Below the pieces are notes generated by a model, which was given only the letters and a program-made list of their open reading frames with translations, searched no databases and had not been told where the DNA came from. From Candidatus Neomarinimicrobiota bacterium (GTDB lineage: Bacteria > Fidelibacterota > Marinisomatia > Marinisomatales > TCS55), in assembly GCA_018651745.1 (NCBI GenBank), contig JABIDL010000028.1, positions 12,079-76,078 of the forward strand: a stretch of 64,000 nucleotides of DNA, written 5' to 3'. Position numbers and translations under genes: made by a program. Below, in pieces: positions 37,285-46,725 of this stretch; positions within the stretch are counted from its first letter, which is position 1, and each line of letters starts with the position of its first letter.

Positions 37285-38472
37285 TTATCTGCTTACCTCA
37301 AAGACTTTTCCTCGCTTTATTACAGCGCGGATTGGAAGCGATTTATTTCTATTTGGAATATCCTTCAAAGCTGATACTTCCCAGATGATCAAGTCGGCCT
37401 GTTTTCCGATTTCAATTGAACCAACGTTGCTTCCAATTACCAAAGATTGCGCCGCATGATACGTTGCCGATGCAAATGCTTCTTCGACTGTCATATACAT
37501 TTCATCTATGGCGAGGGAAATAATGTAGGGCATAGAATTAATTCGGCAACTCCCCGGATTAAAATCCGTTGCAAGCGCAACGGTGATTCCTTCATCAATC
37601 AGTTTTCGTGCCGGCGCATATCCTTCTTTTCCAAGGAAATGGGTGGTTCCAGGCAAAAGTGTGGCAATTACGTTTTGCTCCTGCATAGCTCGAATTCCCG
37701 CGTCGCTGATTGCCATCAGGTGATCTGCTGAAATCGCCTCAACCTCGGCAGCCAGTTCAGCAGCACCGGAATCCTCAAATTCATCCGCATGCATTCTAAG
37801 CTTCATTCCATTTTCTTTTGCAACGGTCAAAATCCGTCGTGATTGGTCGGCGCTAAAATATCCATTTTCACAGAATACATCGCAAAAGATTGGGATTCCC
37901 TGTTCTGCTACCGCCGGAATCATTTCATTACAAATGAGATCAACATATTCTTCAGGATTATGCTTAAATTCCGGTGGAGTAGCATGGGCCCCTAAAAAAG
38001 TTGGTATCATGTCAATTGGATGGGATTTATTCACTTCATCAATAACTTTAAGTGATTTCAGTTCTGAGTCTGTATTTAGACCATATCCGCTTTTTGCTTC
38101 AATCGTTGTTGTACCCAATTCCAGGAAAACATCCATGCGTTTTGCAACGCGATTTATCAACGCATTTTTCGACGAATCCCGCACTGCCCTAATACTGGAA
38201 TTAATCCCGCCCCCGTCTGCTGCTATATCTTCGTAGGATGCGCCGGCAAGTCTCCGAGCTATTTCATCTTCTCTGGCGTCCACGTATACCGGATGCGTGT
38301 GCGGATCCACAAATCCCGGGGTGACCAGTCCACCGGCACAATCGAATGACTTGCCTTTTGCTTGTTCGGAAATCTTCCCGTCGCGAACAAAGATATTGGA
38401 ATCATCTGATATTTCGACCTTTCCCGAATCGGGATTGTAGGATGCGATACTTCCTATATTTTCGAGAATCAT
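37285..38472 (-). CDS. hutI: Imidazolonepropionase
   Basis: HutI hydrolyses 4-imidazolone-5-propionate to formiminoglutamate in histidine degradation. The 395-residue amidohydrolase has metal-binding VDPHTHPVY near residue 55, LRMHADEF with a further metal histidine, and ATDFNPGS. It lies 191 bases downstream of hutU on the same strand. The gap contains a hairpin, so separate expression is possible. hutH and the last enzymes are not in this window. Confidence 0.96.
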   Translation of the reverse strand: MILENIGSIASYNPDSGKVEISDDSNIFVRDGKISEQAKGKSFDCAGGLVTPGFVDPHTHPVYVDAREDEIARRLAGASYEDIAADGGGINSSIRAVRDSSKNALINRVAKRMDVFLELGTTTIEAKSGYGLNTDSELKSLKVIDEVNKSHPIDMIPTFLGAHATPPEFKHNPEEYVDLICNEMIPAVAEQGIPIFCDVFCENGYFSADQSRRILTVAKENGMKLRMHADEFEDSGAAELAAEVEAISADHLMAISDAGIRAMQEQNVIATLLPGTTHFLGKEGYAPARKLIDEGITVALATDFNPGSCRINSMPYIISLAIDEMYMTVEEAFASATYHAAQSLVIGSNVGSIEIGKQADLIIWEVSALKDIPNRNKSLPIRAVIKRGKVFEVSR

Positions 38473-38574
38473 TATTTGGTTGGATTATGAATATGCATTA
38501 AGATTTTCTTATTGCTTTTAATTCAGAATTATTCACTGTCTTAATGTTCTTCATTTTTGTCCCGCTTTTTATTC

Positions 38575-38593
38575 CCCCCTATTAAGCAGGGGG
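38575..38593. repeat. C5/G5 hairpin between hutU and hutI
   Basis: Arms CCCCCT (38575-38580) and AGGGGG (38588-38593) flank loop ATTAAGC. It sits in the 191-base hutU-hutI gap, followed by a C/G-rich stretch (GAGCCCCATCCTGTAATCGG, about 38610). The layout resembles the other C4/G4 hairpins here and could lower readthrough from hutU into hutI. Confidence 0.5.
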
Positions 38594-38663
38594 TATAGTA
38601 AAATCATCCGAGCCCCATCCTGTAATCGGAGGGGATTTAGAGAAAGTAATAAGATATAAAGCA

Positions 38664-40319
38664 TCATAATTTCTTAATCATTGGAATATCCACATTCCAG
38701 TCCTTAGCATTTAGGATAGCATCTTCGTATCCTGCATCTGAGTGACGCATAATTCCCAAACCCGGGTCGGTGGTCAGCACCCGCTCAAGACGTTTTTCCA
38801 TTTCAGGGGATCCGTCGGCACAAATCACCTGTCCGGCATGAATCGCAAGTCCCATGCCGACGCCGCCACCGTGATGAATCGAAACCCACGTTGCACCACT
38901 CGCGGTATTCGCCAAAGCGTTCAATAATGGCCAATCTGCAACTGCGTCTGAACCATCTTTCATGGATTCTGTTTCGCGATACGGCGACGCGACCGAACCG
39001 GTATCCAAATGATCTCGACCGATTACAATCGGCGCCTTCAAATCCCCGCTGGCAACCATGCGATTCAGTTCTACGCCAAACTTTGCTCTCTGCGTATAAC
39101 TCAACCAACATATTCTTGACGGCAACCCTTGGAATTGAATTTTTTCTTTCGCCATTCCGATCCAGCGTGACAGTGTTTCATCCTCCGGAAAAAGTTCAAG
39201 CACACGCTCGTCTGTCTTGTAAATATCTTCCGGATCACCTGAAAGCGCTACCCAGCGGAAAGGGCCCTTCCCTTCGCAAAACAGCGGACGCACATATGCC
39301 GGGACAAATCCGGGGAAATCGAACGCATTTTCAACGCCGGCTTTTCTTGCCTGACCCCGAAGATTGTTACCATAATCAAAGGTAATCGACCCTTTTTTCA
39401 TAAGATCCAGCATTCCCTGACAATGTTCACCCATGGCGCGAAAACTTTCTGTGATATATTTTTGCGGATCAGATTTCCGTAGTGCAAGCGCTTCTGCGTA
39501 AGACATTCCATTCGGAACGTATCCATCCAATTCATCATGAGCGGAGGTCTGATCGGTAACCAAATCCGGGATGAGGTCCATTTCAGCGAATTTTGGTACA
39601 AGGTCGGCGGCATTGCCCAAAAGCCCAATAGAGAGTGGCTTTTTCTCTTCTGCGGCATTTTGGGCCATGGAAACCGCTTCGTTTAAATCTTCGGTAGAAA
39701 CATCCAGATATCGCGTTTCCAAGCGGCGCGAAATGCGGTGTGGATCAATTTCAATGCAGATGGCGACACCGTTATTCATTGTCACAGATAAAGGCTGAGC
39801 GCCGCCCATGCCACCGAGCCCGGCGGTGAGAACAATTTTGCCCGTCAAATCAGCATTGTAATGAGTTTTTCCAGCTGCGGCAAATGTTTCGTAGGTACCC
39901 TGCAAAATTCCCTGTGTTCCAATATAAATCCACGAGCCGGCTGTCATTTGCCCATACATCATCAATCCTTTCTTATCGAGCTCATTGAAATGATCCCAGT
40001 TTGCCCAGTCCGGCACAAGATTGGAATTGGCGATTAGCACCCGTGGCGATGTGGTGTGCGACTTGATAACACCTACGGGCTTACCGCTTTGCACCAATAG
40101 CGTTTCATCCGGTTTCATTCTTTTCAGTGTTTCAAGAATGGAATGGAAACACTCCCAATTCCGGGCGGCTTTTCCTTTGCCACCATACACAACAAGTTCA
40201 TCAGGATTTTCGGCCACATCCGGATCAAGATTATTTTGGATCATACGGTACGGCGCCTCGATCTGCCAGTTAGCACAGGTGAGGTTTGTTCCGGTTGGGG
40301 CGTGAATTTCTTTTGGCAT
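38664..40319 (-). CDS. hutU: Urocanate hydratase
   Basis: HutU adds water to urocanate to form 4-imidazolone-5-propionate, using tightly bound NAD+. The 551-residue length is normal. The NAD-binding segment [14 protein letters not shown], the [12 protein letters not shown] motif and the catalytic-region [13 protein letters not shown] and HHGGGVGMG stretches are present. It leads the hutU-hutI pair. A perfect nine-base inverted repeat lies about 135-165 bases upstream of its ATG and could take part in control. Confidence 0.97.
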   Translation of the reverse strand: MPKEIHAPTGTNLTCANWQIEAPYRMIQNNLDPDVAENPDELVVYGGKGKAARNWECFHSILETLKRMKPDETLLVQSGKPVGVIKSHTTSPRVLIANSNLVPDWANWDHFNELDKKGLMMYGQMTAGSWIYIGTQGILQGTYETFAAAGKTHYNADLTGKIVLTAGLGGMGGAQPLSVTMNNGVAICIEIDPHRISRRLETRYLDVSTEDLNEAVSMAQNAAEEKKPLSIGLLGNAADLVPKFAEMDLIPDLVTDQTSAHDELDGYVPNGMSYAEALALRKSDPQKYITESFRAMGEHCQGMLDLMKKGSITFDYGNNLRGQARKAGVENAFDFPGFVPAYVRPLFCEGKGPFRWVALSGDPEDIYKTDERVLELFPEDETLSRWIGMAKEKIQFQGLPSRICWLSYTQRAKFGVELNRMVASGDLKAPIVIGRDHLDTGSVASPYRETESMKDGSDAVADWPLLNALANTASGATWVSIHHGGGVGMGLAIHAGQVICADGSPEMEKRLERVLTTDPGLGIMRHSDAGYEDAILNAKDWNVDIPMIKKL

Positions 40320-40453
40320 AATGTACCTAGTTTGAGAGTATGAATTTATTCAAATGTACGGTATGAACAAAGGTGGCGGGTGAAAGAATTTGAATGCTCA
40401 ATCCATGCATCATTCGCATTAATGAGATTAGAAATTATAGCCACAAGTAAGTT

Positions 40454-40484
40454 TAGAAATGATTCACTTTGCTCATCATTTCTA
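40454..40484. promoter_or_regulatory. Perfect inverted repeat upstream of hutU
   Basis: Arms TAGAAATGA (40454-40462) and TCATTTCTA (40476-40484) are perfect and separated by 13 bases. The site lies in the 267-base region between hutU (start 40319) and the rpmB terminator. It could be an operator for hut genes or a structured untranslated region. No regulator gene of the HutC type is in the window. Confidence 0.35.
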
Positions 40485-40535
40485 CCCTTAGGTTTGTTAG
40501 CTTCCTAAACGACAAAAAAAGAAGTGCTTAAAATA

Positions 40536-40567
40536 AAAGAAGCCCCCAAACGGGAGCTTCTTTTTTT
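40536..40567 (-). terminator. Terminator downstream of rpmB
   Basis: A stem of about ten pairs with one mismatch joins AGAAGCCCCC (40538-40547) with GGGAGCTTCT (40552-40561), loop AAAC. It lies 20 bases past the rpmB stop on the minus strand, which continues into TTTTATTTT. A T-run also follows on the plus strand. Confidence 0.8.
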
Positions 40568-40586
40568 AGGGGATTGATGTTATAAG

Positions 40587-40823
40587 TTAAACTTTTTGAC
40601 CACGAGCGCGCATTTCATTCACCACTTTGCGAATGCCGCGCTTATCAATGATCCGAAGACCATGCGTGGAAACATTCAGCGAAATAAATCGCCGTTCGTC
40701 TGCTAGCCAAAACTTTTTCTTTTGTAGGTTAATATTAAACCGCCGACGGGTTCTATTCTTCGCATGGCTCACATTATTCCCGAACATCGGTTTTTTTCCT
40801 GTTACGTCACACATTCTACTCAT
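40587..40823 (-). CDS. rpmB: 50S ribosomal protein L28
   Basis: The 78-residue protein has the L28 signature [25 protein letters not shown] and later [15 protein letters not shown]. Only the first cysteine is present; the CxxC pairs of zinc-binding L28 forms are missing, so this is a zinc-independent version. It is monocistronic with its own terminator at 40536-40567. Confidence 0.97.
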   Translation of the reverse strand: MSRMCDVTGKKPMFGNNVSHAKNRTRRRFNINLQKKKFWLADERRFISLNVSTHGLRIIDKRGIRKVVNEMRARGQKV

Positions 40824-40982
40824 AATTATTTTCTTTGTTTAATGTTAAAAAATGCGGGCGAATTTAATCTCAGGAATGGAATTCGCAAAACCAAAATTAC
40901 TCTGGTTTGTATTTTTTGTAAACATCATTGCCAGCTTTTTTAATTAAATCAACCTTGCATCTATTTTTATCCCCTTCATATC

Positions 40983-40997
40983 TCCCCAAATTGGGGA
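40983..40997. repeat. Perfect palindrome TCCCCAA-A-TTGGGGA
   Basis: Seven-base perfect arms lie at 40983-40989 and 40991-40997 around a single central A. It is in the 284-base gap between the divergent rpmB and GNAT genes, so it could be a protein-binding operator or another member of the C4/G4 family. The rest of the gap is A/T-rich with no open frame I can support. Confidence 0.45.
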
Positions 40998-41107
40998 AAA
41001 TTAATGGATCAGAGGAAATTGAAAAACGTTTGAAAATAGTACATTCTTTTTAAGAAAATAATCTTTATTTCAGTAATACCCATTTCAGCAATAAATTCCT
41101 TCCCACT

Positions 41108-41566
41108 GTGATACTGCGTACATCCACCCAATCAGACCTAAGCACTATTGTTTCCTTCAATTCTGCTATGGCAAAAGAAACTGAAGGAAAAATGCTTGAC
41201 CCCTCAGCAATCGAATCCGGTGTTCTGTCATTAATTGAAGATAACTCGAAAGGATTTTATCTACTTGCTGAAAAAGAAAATCGAGTGATTGGTCAACTTA
41301 TGATAACCAAAGAATGGTCTGATTGGCGAAATGGTAATTTTTGGTGGATCCAATCTGTGTATGTTCTACCTGATTATAGAGGTAAAGGCGTGTATCGCGC
41401 TTTGCACGAGAAAGTAATTGAATTGGGGAAAGCAGAAAAAGACGTCTGCGGAATACGACTATATGTGGATAAAGAAAATAAAGGCGCTCAGGAAGTGTAC
41501 AACAAAATGGGAATGAAAGAATCCAATTATATATTTTTCGAAGAAGATTGGTTGAAGGGTGAATAA
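41108..41566 (+). CDS. GNAT-family N-acetyltransferase
   Basis: The 152-residue protein shows the GNAT acetyl-CoA loop SVYVLPDYRGKGVYRALHEKVI (R/Q-x-x-G-x-G/A pattern) and the C-terminal N-x-G-A...Y-x-K-M-G-M motif (NKGAQEVYNKMGM). The start is GTG at 41108. The substrate is unknown. It stands alone between rpmB and dusB. Confidence 0.85.
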   Translation: MILRTSTQSDLSTIVSFNSAMAKETEGKMLDPSAIESGVLSLIEDNSKGFYLLAEKENRVIGQLMITKEWSDWRNGNFWWIQSVYVLPDYRGKGVYRALHEKVIELGKAEKDVCGIRLYVDKENKGAQEVYNKMGMKESNYIFFEEDWLKGE

Positions 41567-41656
41567 AAACGCATTCTTTCCTCTAATCTTTGTGTCATAA
41601 AGGCAGAGGGGTACCGCGAATTCGCTATTTATTAACGTATTCAAACAAATAAAATA

Positions 41657-42628
41657 ATGAAAATCGGAAACCTTAATATTGATTTTCCGGTATTTCTGGC
41701 GCCGATGGCCGGAGTTACCGATCATTCCTTTCGCATTTTGTGCAAAGAAAAAGGTGCCGGATTGGTGTATTCCGAATTTGTGTCTGCGCATGGAATAATT
41801 CGGGAGAACGAAAAAACACTGGATATGATTCGGTTTGTGGAAGCAGAACGGCCGATCGGTATTCAAATTTTCGGCGATTCTTCTGAAGTTATGGCAAAAG
41901 CGGCGAAGGTAGTGTACGATAAATTTATGCCTGATCTCATCGACATTAATTACGGATGCCCCGTTCCAAAAGTAACAAAAAAAGGCGCCGGATCTGCTGC
42001 ACTCAAAGATCTATGCCTCATGGACGACATAACATCCGCCGTGGTCGAGTCTGTTCCAGAAATTCCTGTTACCGTTAAAATGCGAGCCGGATGGGACAGC
42101 AATAATATCGTATCCACTGAGGCAGGTCCCCGACTTGAAAAAATCGGGGTTAAGGCAATTGCGCTGCATCCGAGAACAACCAAACAAGGTTACAAAGAAA
42201 CTGCTAATTGGGAATTGATAAAAGAATTAAAGGAAGCATTGTCAATTCCGGTTATTGGAAACGGTGACATTAAAACGCCCGAGGACATCTTGCGAATGGT
42301 CGAAGAAACAGGCTGTGATGCCGTGATGGTCGCCAGAGCCGCTTTAGGAAATCCCTGGTTTTTTGAGCAATCCAGCTCCATTCTAAAAGGAATGAAAAAT
42401 GCAATCGAACCTTCTACTCAGGATAAAATCACCACGTGTATTCGCCATCTTGATTTGTTGATTCAAAACCGAGGCACGCGGATTGGAACCAATTTAATGC
42501 GGAAACATTTCGGCTGGTATATCAAGGGATTTCCAGGTGCCTCTACCCTGCGCCAAAACCTTGTAACTTCCAATAACTACACAACCATGGTGGAACTATT
42601 GAATGAAGTTTCAAAACCGGCAGAATAA
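41657..42628 (+). CDS. dusB: tRNA-dihydrouridine synthase B
   Basis: DusB reduces uridine to dihydrouridine in the tRNA D-loop with FMN and NADPH. The 323-residue TIM barrel has LAPMAGVTDHSFR, the INYGCPVPKV loop with catalytic cysteine (DINYGCP), and the FMN phosphate-binding VIGNGDI and MVARAALGNPW segments. The length and motifs are those of the DusB group. It starts the plus-strand run that continues through rnc. Confidence 0.95.
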   Translation: MKIGNLNIDFPVFLAPMAGVTDHSFRILCKEKGAGLVYSEFVSAHGIIRENEKTLDMIRFVEAERPIGIQIFGDSSEVMAKAAKVVYDKFMPDLIDINYGCPVPKVTKKGAGSAALKDLCLMDDITSAVVESVPEIPVTVKMRAGWDSNNIVSTEAGPRLEKIGVKAIALHPRTTKQGYKETANWELIKELKEALSIPVIGNGDIKTPEDILRMVEETGCDAVMVARAALGNPWFFEQSSSILKGMKNAIEPSTQDKITTCIRHLDLLIQNRGTRIGTNLMRKHFGWYIKGFPGASTLRQNLVTSNNYTTMVELLNEVSKPAE

Positions 42629-42726
42629 AACCTGCAAATCTATGTTCCAATCCTTGATTCACTGTCCGCCCATAAACTAAATTCCCAAGCTTTATTCAAA
42701 CTACTTTCTTACAATAAAAGGAATAC

Positions 42727-44346
42727 ATGTCTATACCAATACCTGTAAATGAACCCATTTTAGAATTTTCGGCGGGTTCTCCAGAGAAACATTCTCTTAA
42801 AGAAAAATTGGCTGAATTGAGTGGAAAAGAAATCGAAATTCCTCTCATAATAAATGGCGAAGAAGTCAAAACCGGTAACATAGGAACCTGTGTGATGCCC
42901 CATGATCACGGTCATGTTCTCGCCCACTTCCACCAGGCAGGTGAGCCAGAGGTTCAGCAAGCAATTGAGTCATCTCTAAATGCGTGGAAATCGTGGTCAA
43001 AAACACACCTACAGGAACGCGCTGATGTTTTATTAAAAGCAGCCGATTTGCTCGCAGGTCCGTGGCGAAACACGTTAAATGCCGCCACCATGCTAAATAT
43101 GAGCAAAAATGCGTATCAAGCTGAAATTGATGCTGCATGCGAACTGATCGATTTCTGGCGGTTCAATCCGTATTTTGCGCAAGAAATTCATAATCAGAAC
43201 CCTATGTATTCACCAGATGGAACTCGAAATTCATCTGAACACCGTCCGCTGGAAGGATTCGTTTTTGCGGTAACACCTTTTAACTTTATTAGCATTGGCG
43301 GGAATTTACCCACCGCTCCTGCCTTAATGGGAAATGTGGCTCTATGGAAACCAGCATCAAGTGCGGTTTACCCCGCTTATTTTGTTATGGAAATTCTTAA
43401 AGAAGCCGGGCTTCCCAATGGTGTTATTAATTTTATTCCGGGATCCGGCGCTGTTGTTGGCCCCCTTGTCATGAATCATCCAAATTTTACCGGAGTGCAT
43501 TTTACAGGATCCACTCCAGTTTTTCAGGGAATGTGGAAAACCATCGGTGAAAATATCAGCAATTATAAAAGTTACCCCCGGATTGTTGGTGAAACCGGCG
43601 GAAAAGATTTTGCCATTGTGCATAAATCTGCAAATCCCGATGCCGTAATTACCGCTATGGTGCGAGGTGCTTTCGAATTTCAAGGACAAAAATGTTCAGC
43701 GCTTTCTCGTGCATATATTCCGAATCCCCTTTGGAACAAAATCAATGAAAAATTTATATCCGAAGTTCAATCGATTCAAATGGGTGATGTTCAGAATTTT
43801 TCAAATTTTATGAATGCAGTCATAGACAAAGCTGCTTTTGAATCCATTATGGAATTTATATCCTATGCAAAACATCATGAAGATGCCGAAATCCTTATAG
43901 GAGGAAACGGCGATGATTCAACCGGATATTTTATTGACCCGACCGTAATATTAACGACTGATCCTCATTTTAAAACAATGGAAGAAGAAATATTTGGTCC
44001 TGTGCTAACCGTATATCTTTATGATCCGGCGGACTGGGATTCAACTCTAAAACTTGTGGACAGTACTTCACCATATGCACTAACGGGTTGTGTTATTGCA
44101 GAAGATGAAAAAGCGATAAAAGAAGCTCGAGAATTTTTGACACATTCTGCGGGGAATTTCTATATTAACGATAAACCAACCGGTGCTGTAGTTGGCCAAC
44201 AGCCGTTTGGCGGCGGACGAGCATCCGGAACAAACGATAAAGCCGGATCCATGCTCAATTTGCAAAGATGGGTTTCGCAACGCACAATCAAAGAGACTCA
44301 TAATCCACCAAAAAATTACCGGTATCCATTTTTGGAAGAAGAATGA
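42727..44346 (+). CDS. pruA: 1-pyrroline-5-carboxylate (L-glutamate gamma-semialdehyde) dehydrogenase
   Basis: The enzyme oxidises P5C to glutamate in proline and ornithine/arginine breakdown. The 539-residue aldehyde dehydrogenase has the catalytic glutamate in VGETGGKD, catalytic cysteine in FQGQKCSALSRAY, and the NAD-binding TGSTPVF. The stand-alone form lacks a fused proline dehydrogenase domain; no putA or prodh gene is in the window. The GETGGKD and FQGQKCS versions are specific to the P5CDH subgroup. Confidence 0.96.
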   Translation: MSIPIPVNEPILEFSAGSPEKHSLKEKLAELSGKEIEIPLIINGEEVKTGNIGTCVMPHDHGHVLAHFHQAGEPEVQQAIESSLNAWKSWSKTHLQERADVLLKAADLLAGPWRNTLNAATMLNMSKNAYQAEIDAACELIDFWRFNPYFAQEIHNQNPMYSPDGTRNSSEHRPLEGFVFAVTPFNFISIGGNLPTAPALMGNVALWKPASSAVYPAYFVMEILKEAGLPNGVINFIPGSGAVVGPLVMNHPNFTGVHFTGSTPVFQGMWKTIGENISNYKSYPRIVGETGGKDFAIVHKSANPDAVITAMVRGAFEFQGQKCSALSRAYIPNPLWNKINEKFISEVQSIQMGDVQNFSNFMNAVIDKAAFESIMEFISYAKHHEDAEILIGGNGDDSTGYFIDPTVILTTDPHFKTMEEEIFGPVLTVYLYDPADWDSTLKLVDSTSPYALTGCVIAEDEKAIKEAREFLTHSAGNFYINDKPTGAVVGQQPFGGGRASGTNDKAGSMLNLQRWVSQRTIKETHNPPKNYRYPFLEEE

Positions 44347-44461
44347 GAAAATACTTTAACAGAATTCTCTATTACCGTCAAACGTTTGGGTTTACATAAA
44401 CCTTATTCGGAATAACTGAATCTAAATTAACCCTAATTTCAAACGAGTAAGGAATCAAATC

Positions 44462-45778
44462 ATGAAACCAATAAAAACAATCATAATGGGTGCCGCAGGG
44501 CGCGATTTTCACAATTTTAATGTTGTGTACAGACAAAATAATGCATACAAAGTGGTGGCATTTACTGCTACCCAAATTCCCGATATCGAAGGACGTTTGT
44601 ATCCTTCTGTTCTTTCCGGGGAATTATACCCAAATGGGATTCCAATTTACGATGAAAGCAAGTTGGAAGAACTCATATCCGAACACAAAATAGAAGAAGT
44701 TGTATTTTCTTATTCAGATATTTCTCACGAAGATGTTATGCACAAAGCATCTCGAGTAATCGCTTCGGGCACGCACTTCAAATTTCTGGGTGGCGAACCA
44801 ACGATGATACAATCATCCAAGCCGGTGATTTCTGTATGTGCAGTGAGAACTGGTTGCGGAAAAAGCCAGACGACACGCAAAATAGCAGAAATCCTAAAAG
44901 CTTCCGGAAAAAAAGTAGCCGTCATCCGGCATCCCATGCCCTATGGTGAATTGGCGAAGCAAGAAGTCCAACGATTTACCGAACTTGCAGACCTGGAAAA
45001 ACATAAATGCACCATCGAGGAAATGGAAGAATATGAGCCACATATTACTCGTGGAAATGTGGTGTTTGCCGGCGCAGATTATCAATCCATTATTCGAGAG
45101 GCAGAAAAGGAAGCAGATTTTATTTTATGGGACGGAGGTAATAACGACCTGTCATTCTATAAACCGGATCTTTCGATAGTGGTTACCGATCCCCATCGTG
45201 CCGGTCATGAATTGAGGTATTTCCCGGGTGAAACAAATCTGATGATGGCTGATGTTGTTGTGATTAATAAAATCGATACAGCAGATGAAAAAGATGTGGA
45301 AACCGTTGCTCAAAATATCCGAATGGTTAATCCGAAAGCGACTATTATTAAAGGAGCATCACCCATAACTGTCGAGAATTCTGAACTGATTGAAGGAAAA
45401 AAAGTTTTGGTGGTTGAAGACGGGCCAACTTTGACCCATGGTGAAATGAAAATTGGCGCAGGAATGGTTGCCGCAGAAAAATTTGGGGCAGCAGAAACAA
45501 TAGATCCGCGACCATATCTCGTCGGAAAACTGAAGGAAACATTTGAACATTATCCGAACATTGGCACTCTTTTGCCGGCAATGGGCTACGGAAATGAGCA
45601 AATACAAGATCTAGAAGAAACTATCAACAAAACTGACTGCGATGTGGTCATTATTGGAACACCTATAGACCTTCGAAGGATAGTGAACATTACACAACCC
45701 TCCGTGCGAGTAACCTACGATCTTGAGGAAATTGGTTCGCCAACTTTGGTTGACATTCTAGAACCCCACATCAGATGA
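44462..45778 (+). CDS. Cyclic 2,3-diphosphoglycerate synthetase-like P-loop protein
   Basis: The 438-residue protein has an N-terminal Rossmann-like domain starting IIMGAAGRDFHNFN. A P-loop domain follows with Walker A VRTGCGKSQTTRK near residues 128-140, a Walker B-like FILWDGGNND and the base-recognition-like VINKID. It resembles archaeal cyclic-2,3-diphosphoglycerate synthetase, but bacterial members are mostly uncharacterised and cDPG itself is not expected here. Its stop overlaps the carbamate kinase start as ATGA, so the two are translated together. That suggests chemistry related to acyl/carbamoyl phosphates; this is inference. Confidence 0.78.
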   Translation: MKPIKTIIMGAAGRDFHNFNVVYRQNNAYKVVAFTATQIPDIEGRLYPSVLSGELYPNGIPIYDESKLEELISEHKIEEVVFSYSDISHEDVMHKASRVIASGTHFKFLGGEPTMIQSSKPVISVCAVRTGCGKSQTTRKIAEILKASGKKVAVIRHPMPYGELAKQEVQRFTELADLEKHKCTIEEMEEYEPHITRGNVVFAGADYQSIIREAEKEADFILWDGGNNDLSFYKPDLSIVVTDPHRAGHELRYFPGETNLMMADVVVINKIDTADEKDVETVAQNIRMVNPKATIIKGASPITVENSELIEGKKVLVVEDGPTLTHGEMKIGAGMVAAEKFGAAETIDPRPYLVGKLKETFEHYPNIGTLLPAMGYGNEQIQDLEETINKTDCDVVIIGTPIDLRRIVNITQPSVRVTYDLEEIGSPTLVDILEPHIR

Positions 45779-46722
45779 ATAAAACTGTCATCATTGCCTT
45801 GGGTGGAAATGCCCTTTCGCCCAAGGGTGATGCCGGCACCATTCAAGATCAGTTTGCGCACACGCGTGAGACTGCGAGTCAAATTATGAATTTTGTCAAT
45901 GCCGGTTATAATATTTGTCTTACACATGGAAATGGTCCGCAGGTTGGGGATGAACTTTTACGAATGGATTTAACTCACAAGCAAGTCCCCCCTCTTCCGC
46001 TTGGCGTTTGCGTAGCAGGTACTCAAGGAACAATCGGCTATATGATTCAACAATCAATGCAAAATGCACTCAGAACTGTAAAAGTGGACAAGGAAGTGGT
46101 CACAATGGTAACGCAGGTGATGGTCCATGCGGACGATCCATCCATTCAAAATCCTTCAAAATATGTTGGTGAAAGATATTCCGAAGATACGGCAAAAGAA
46201 CTTGCTGATCAGTTTGGGTGGAATATAAAAGAACAGGATCCCGGAGAATGGCGTAGAGTTGTCCCAAGCCCAGATCCCGATTTTGTGATGCATGGAATAA
46301 GTATTCGAACGCTTGTAGAACATGGGACGATAGTTCTTGCTGCTGGAGGCGGGGGCATTCCCGCAATCAATGCGAAAGACGGAAATCTCGAAGGATTGGA
46401 TGCAGTCATCGATAAAGATTTAACCGCAGCAAAACTGGGCCGCGTCATTCGTGCAAAAGAATATTGGATTATTACGGATATTGATCAAGTCTATCTAAAT
46501 TTCAACACACCAACTCAGAAACCCATAAACAAAATGACAAGTGCAGAAGCGCGGCAATATATGGAAGCCGGTCATTTTCAAAAAGGAAGCATGGCACCAA
46601 AAATTCGGTCTGCCATTTATTTTCTAAAACATTACGGAGAAAAAGTCGTCATCACTTCTATTGAAAATATAAAGGAAGCGGTTCAAGGGAATGCAGGGAC
46701 AACAATTTTAAAAAAAGGATAA
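45775..46722 (+). CDS. arcC: Carbamate kinase
   Basis: Carbamate kinase makes ATP from carbamoyl phosphate, or the reverse. The 315 residues show IIALGGNALSPKG at the N-terminus, LTHGNGPQVG, GGGGIPAI and the Lys-containing VIDKDLTAAKLG motif. No ornithine or other carbamoyltransferase is in the window. Its overlap with the preceding P-loop gene and the four-base gap to the BudA-like lipoprotein gene place all three in one transcript. Confidence 0.95.
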   Translation: MNKTVIIALGGNALSPKGDAGTIQDQFAHTRETASQIMNFVNAGYNICLTHGNGPQVGDELLRMDLTHKQVPPLPLGVCVAGTQGTIGYMIQQSMQNALRTVKVDKEVVTMVTQVMVHADDPSIQNPSKYVGERYSEDTAKELADQFGWNIKEQDPGEWRRVVPSPDPDFVMHGISIRTLVEHGTIVLAAGGGGIPAINAKDGNLEGLDAVIDKDLTAAKLGRVIRAKEYWIITDIDQVYLNFNTPTQKPINKMTSAEARQYMEAGHFQKGSMAPKIRSAIYFLKHYGEKVVITSIENIKEAVQGNAGTTILKKG

Positions 46723-46725
46723 ATA

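Noticed and set aside
38891-39385. A 164-codon plus-strand open frame inside hutU
   Set aside because: It lies fully antisense to urocanase and shows no family pattern.
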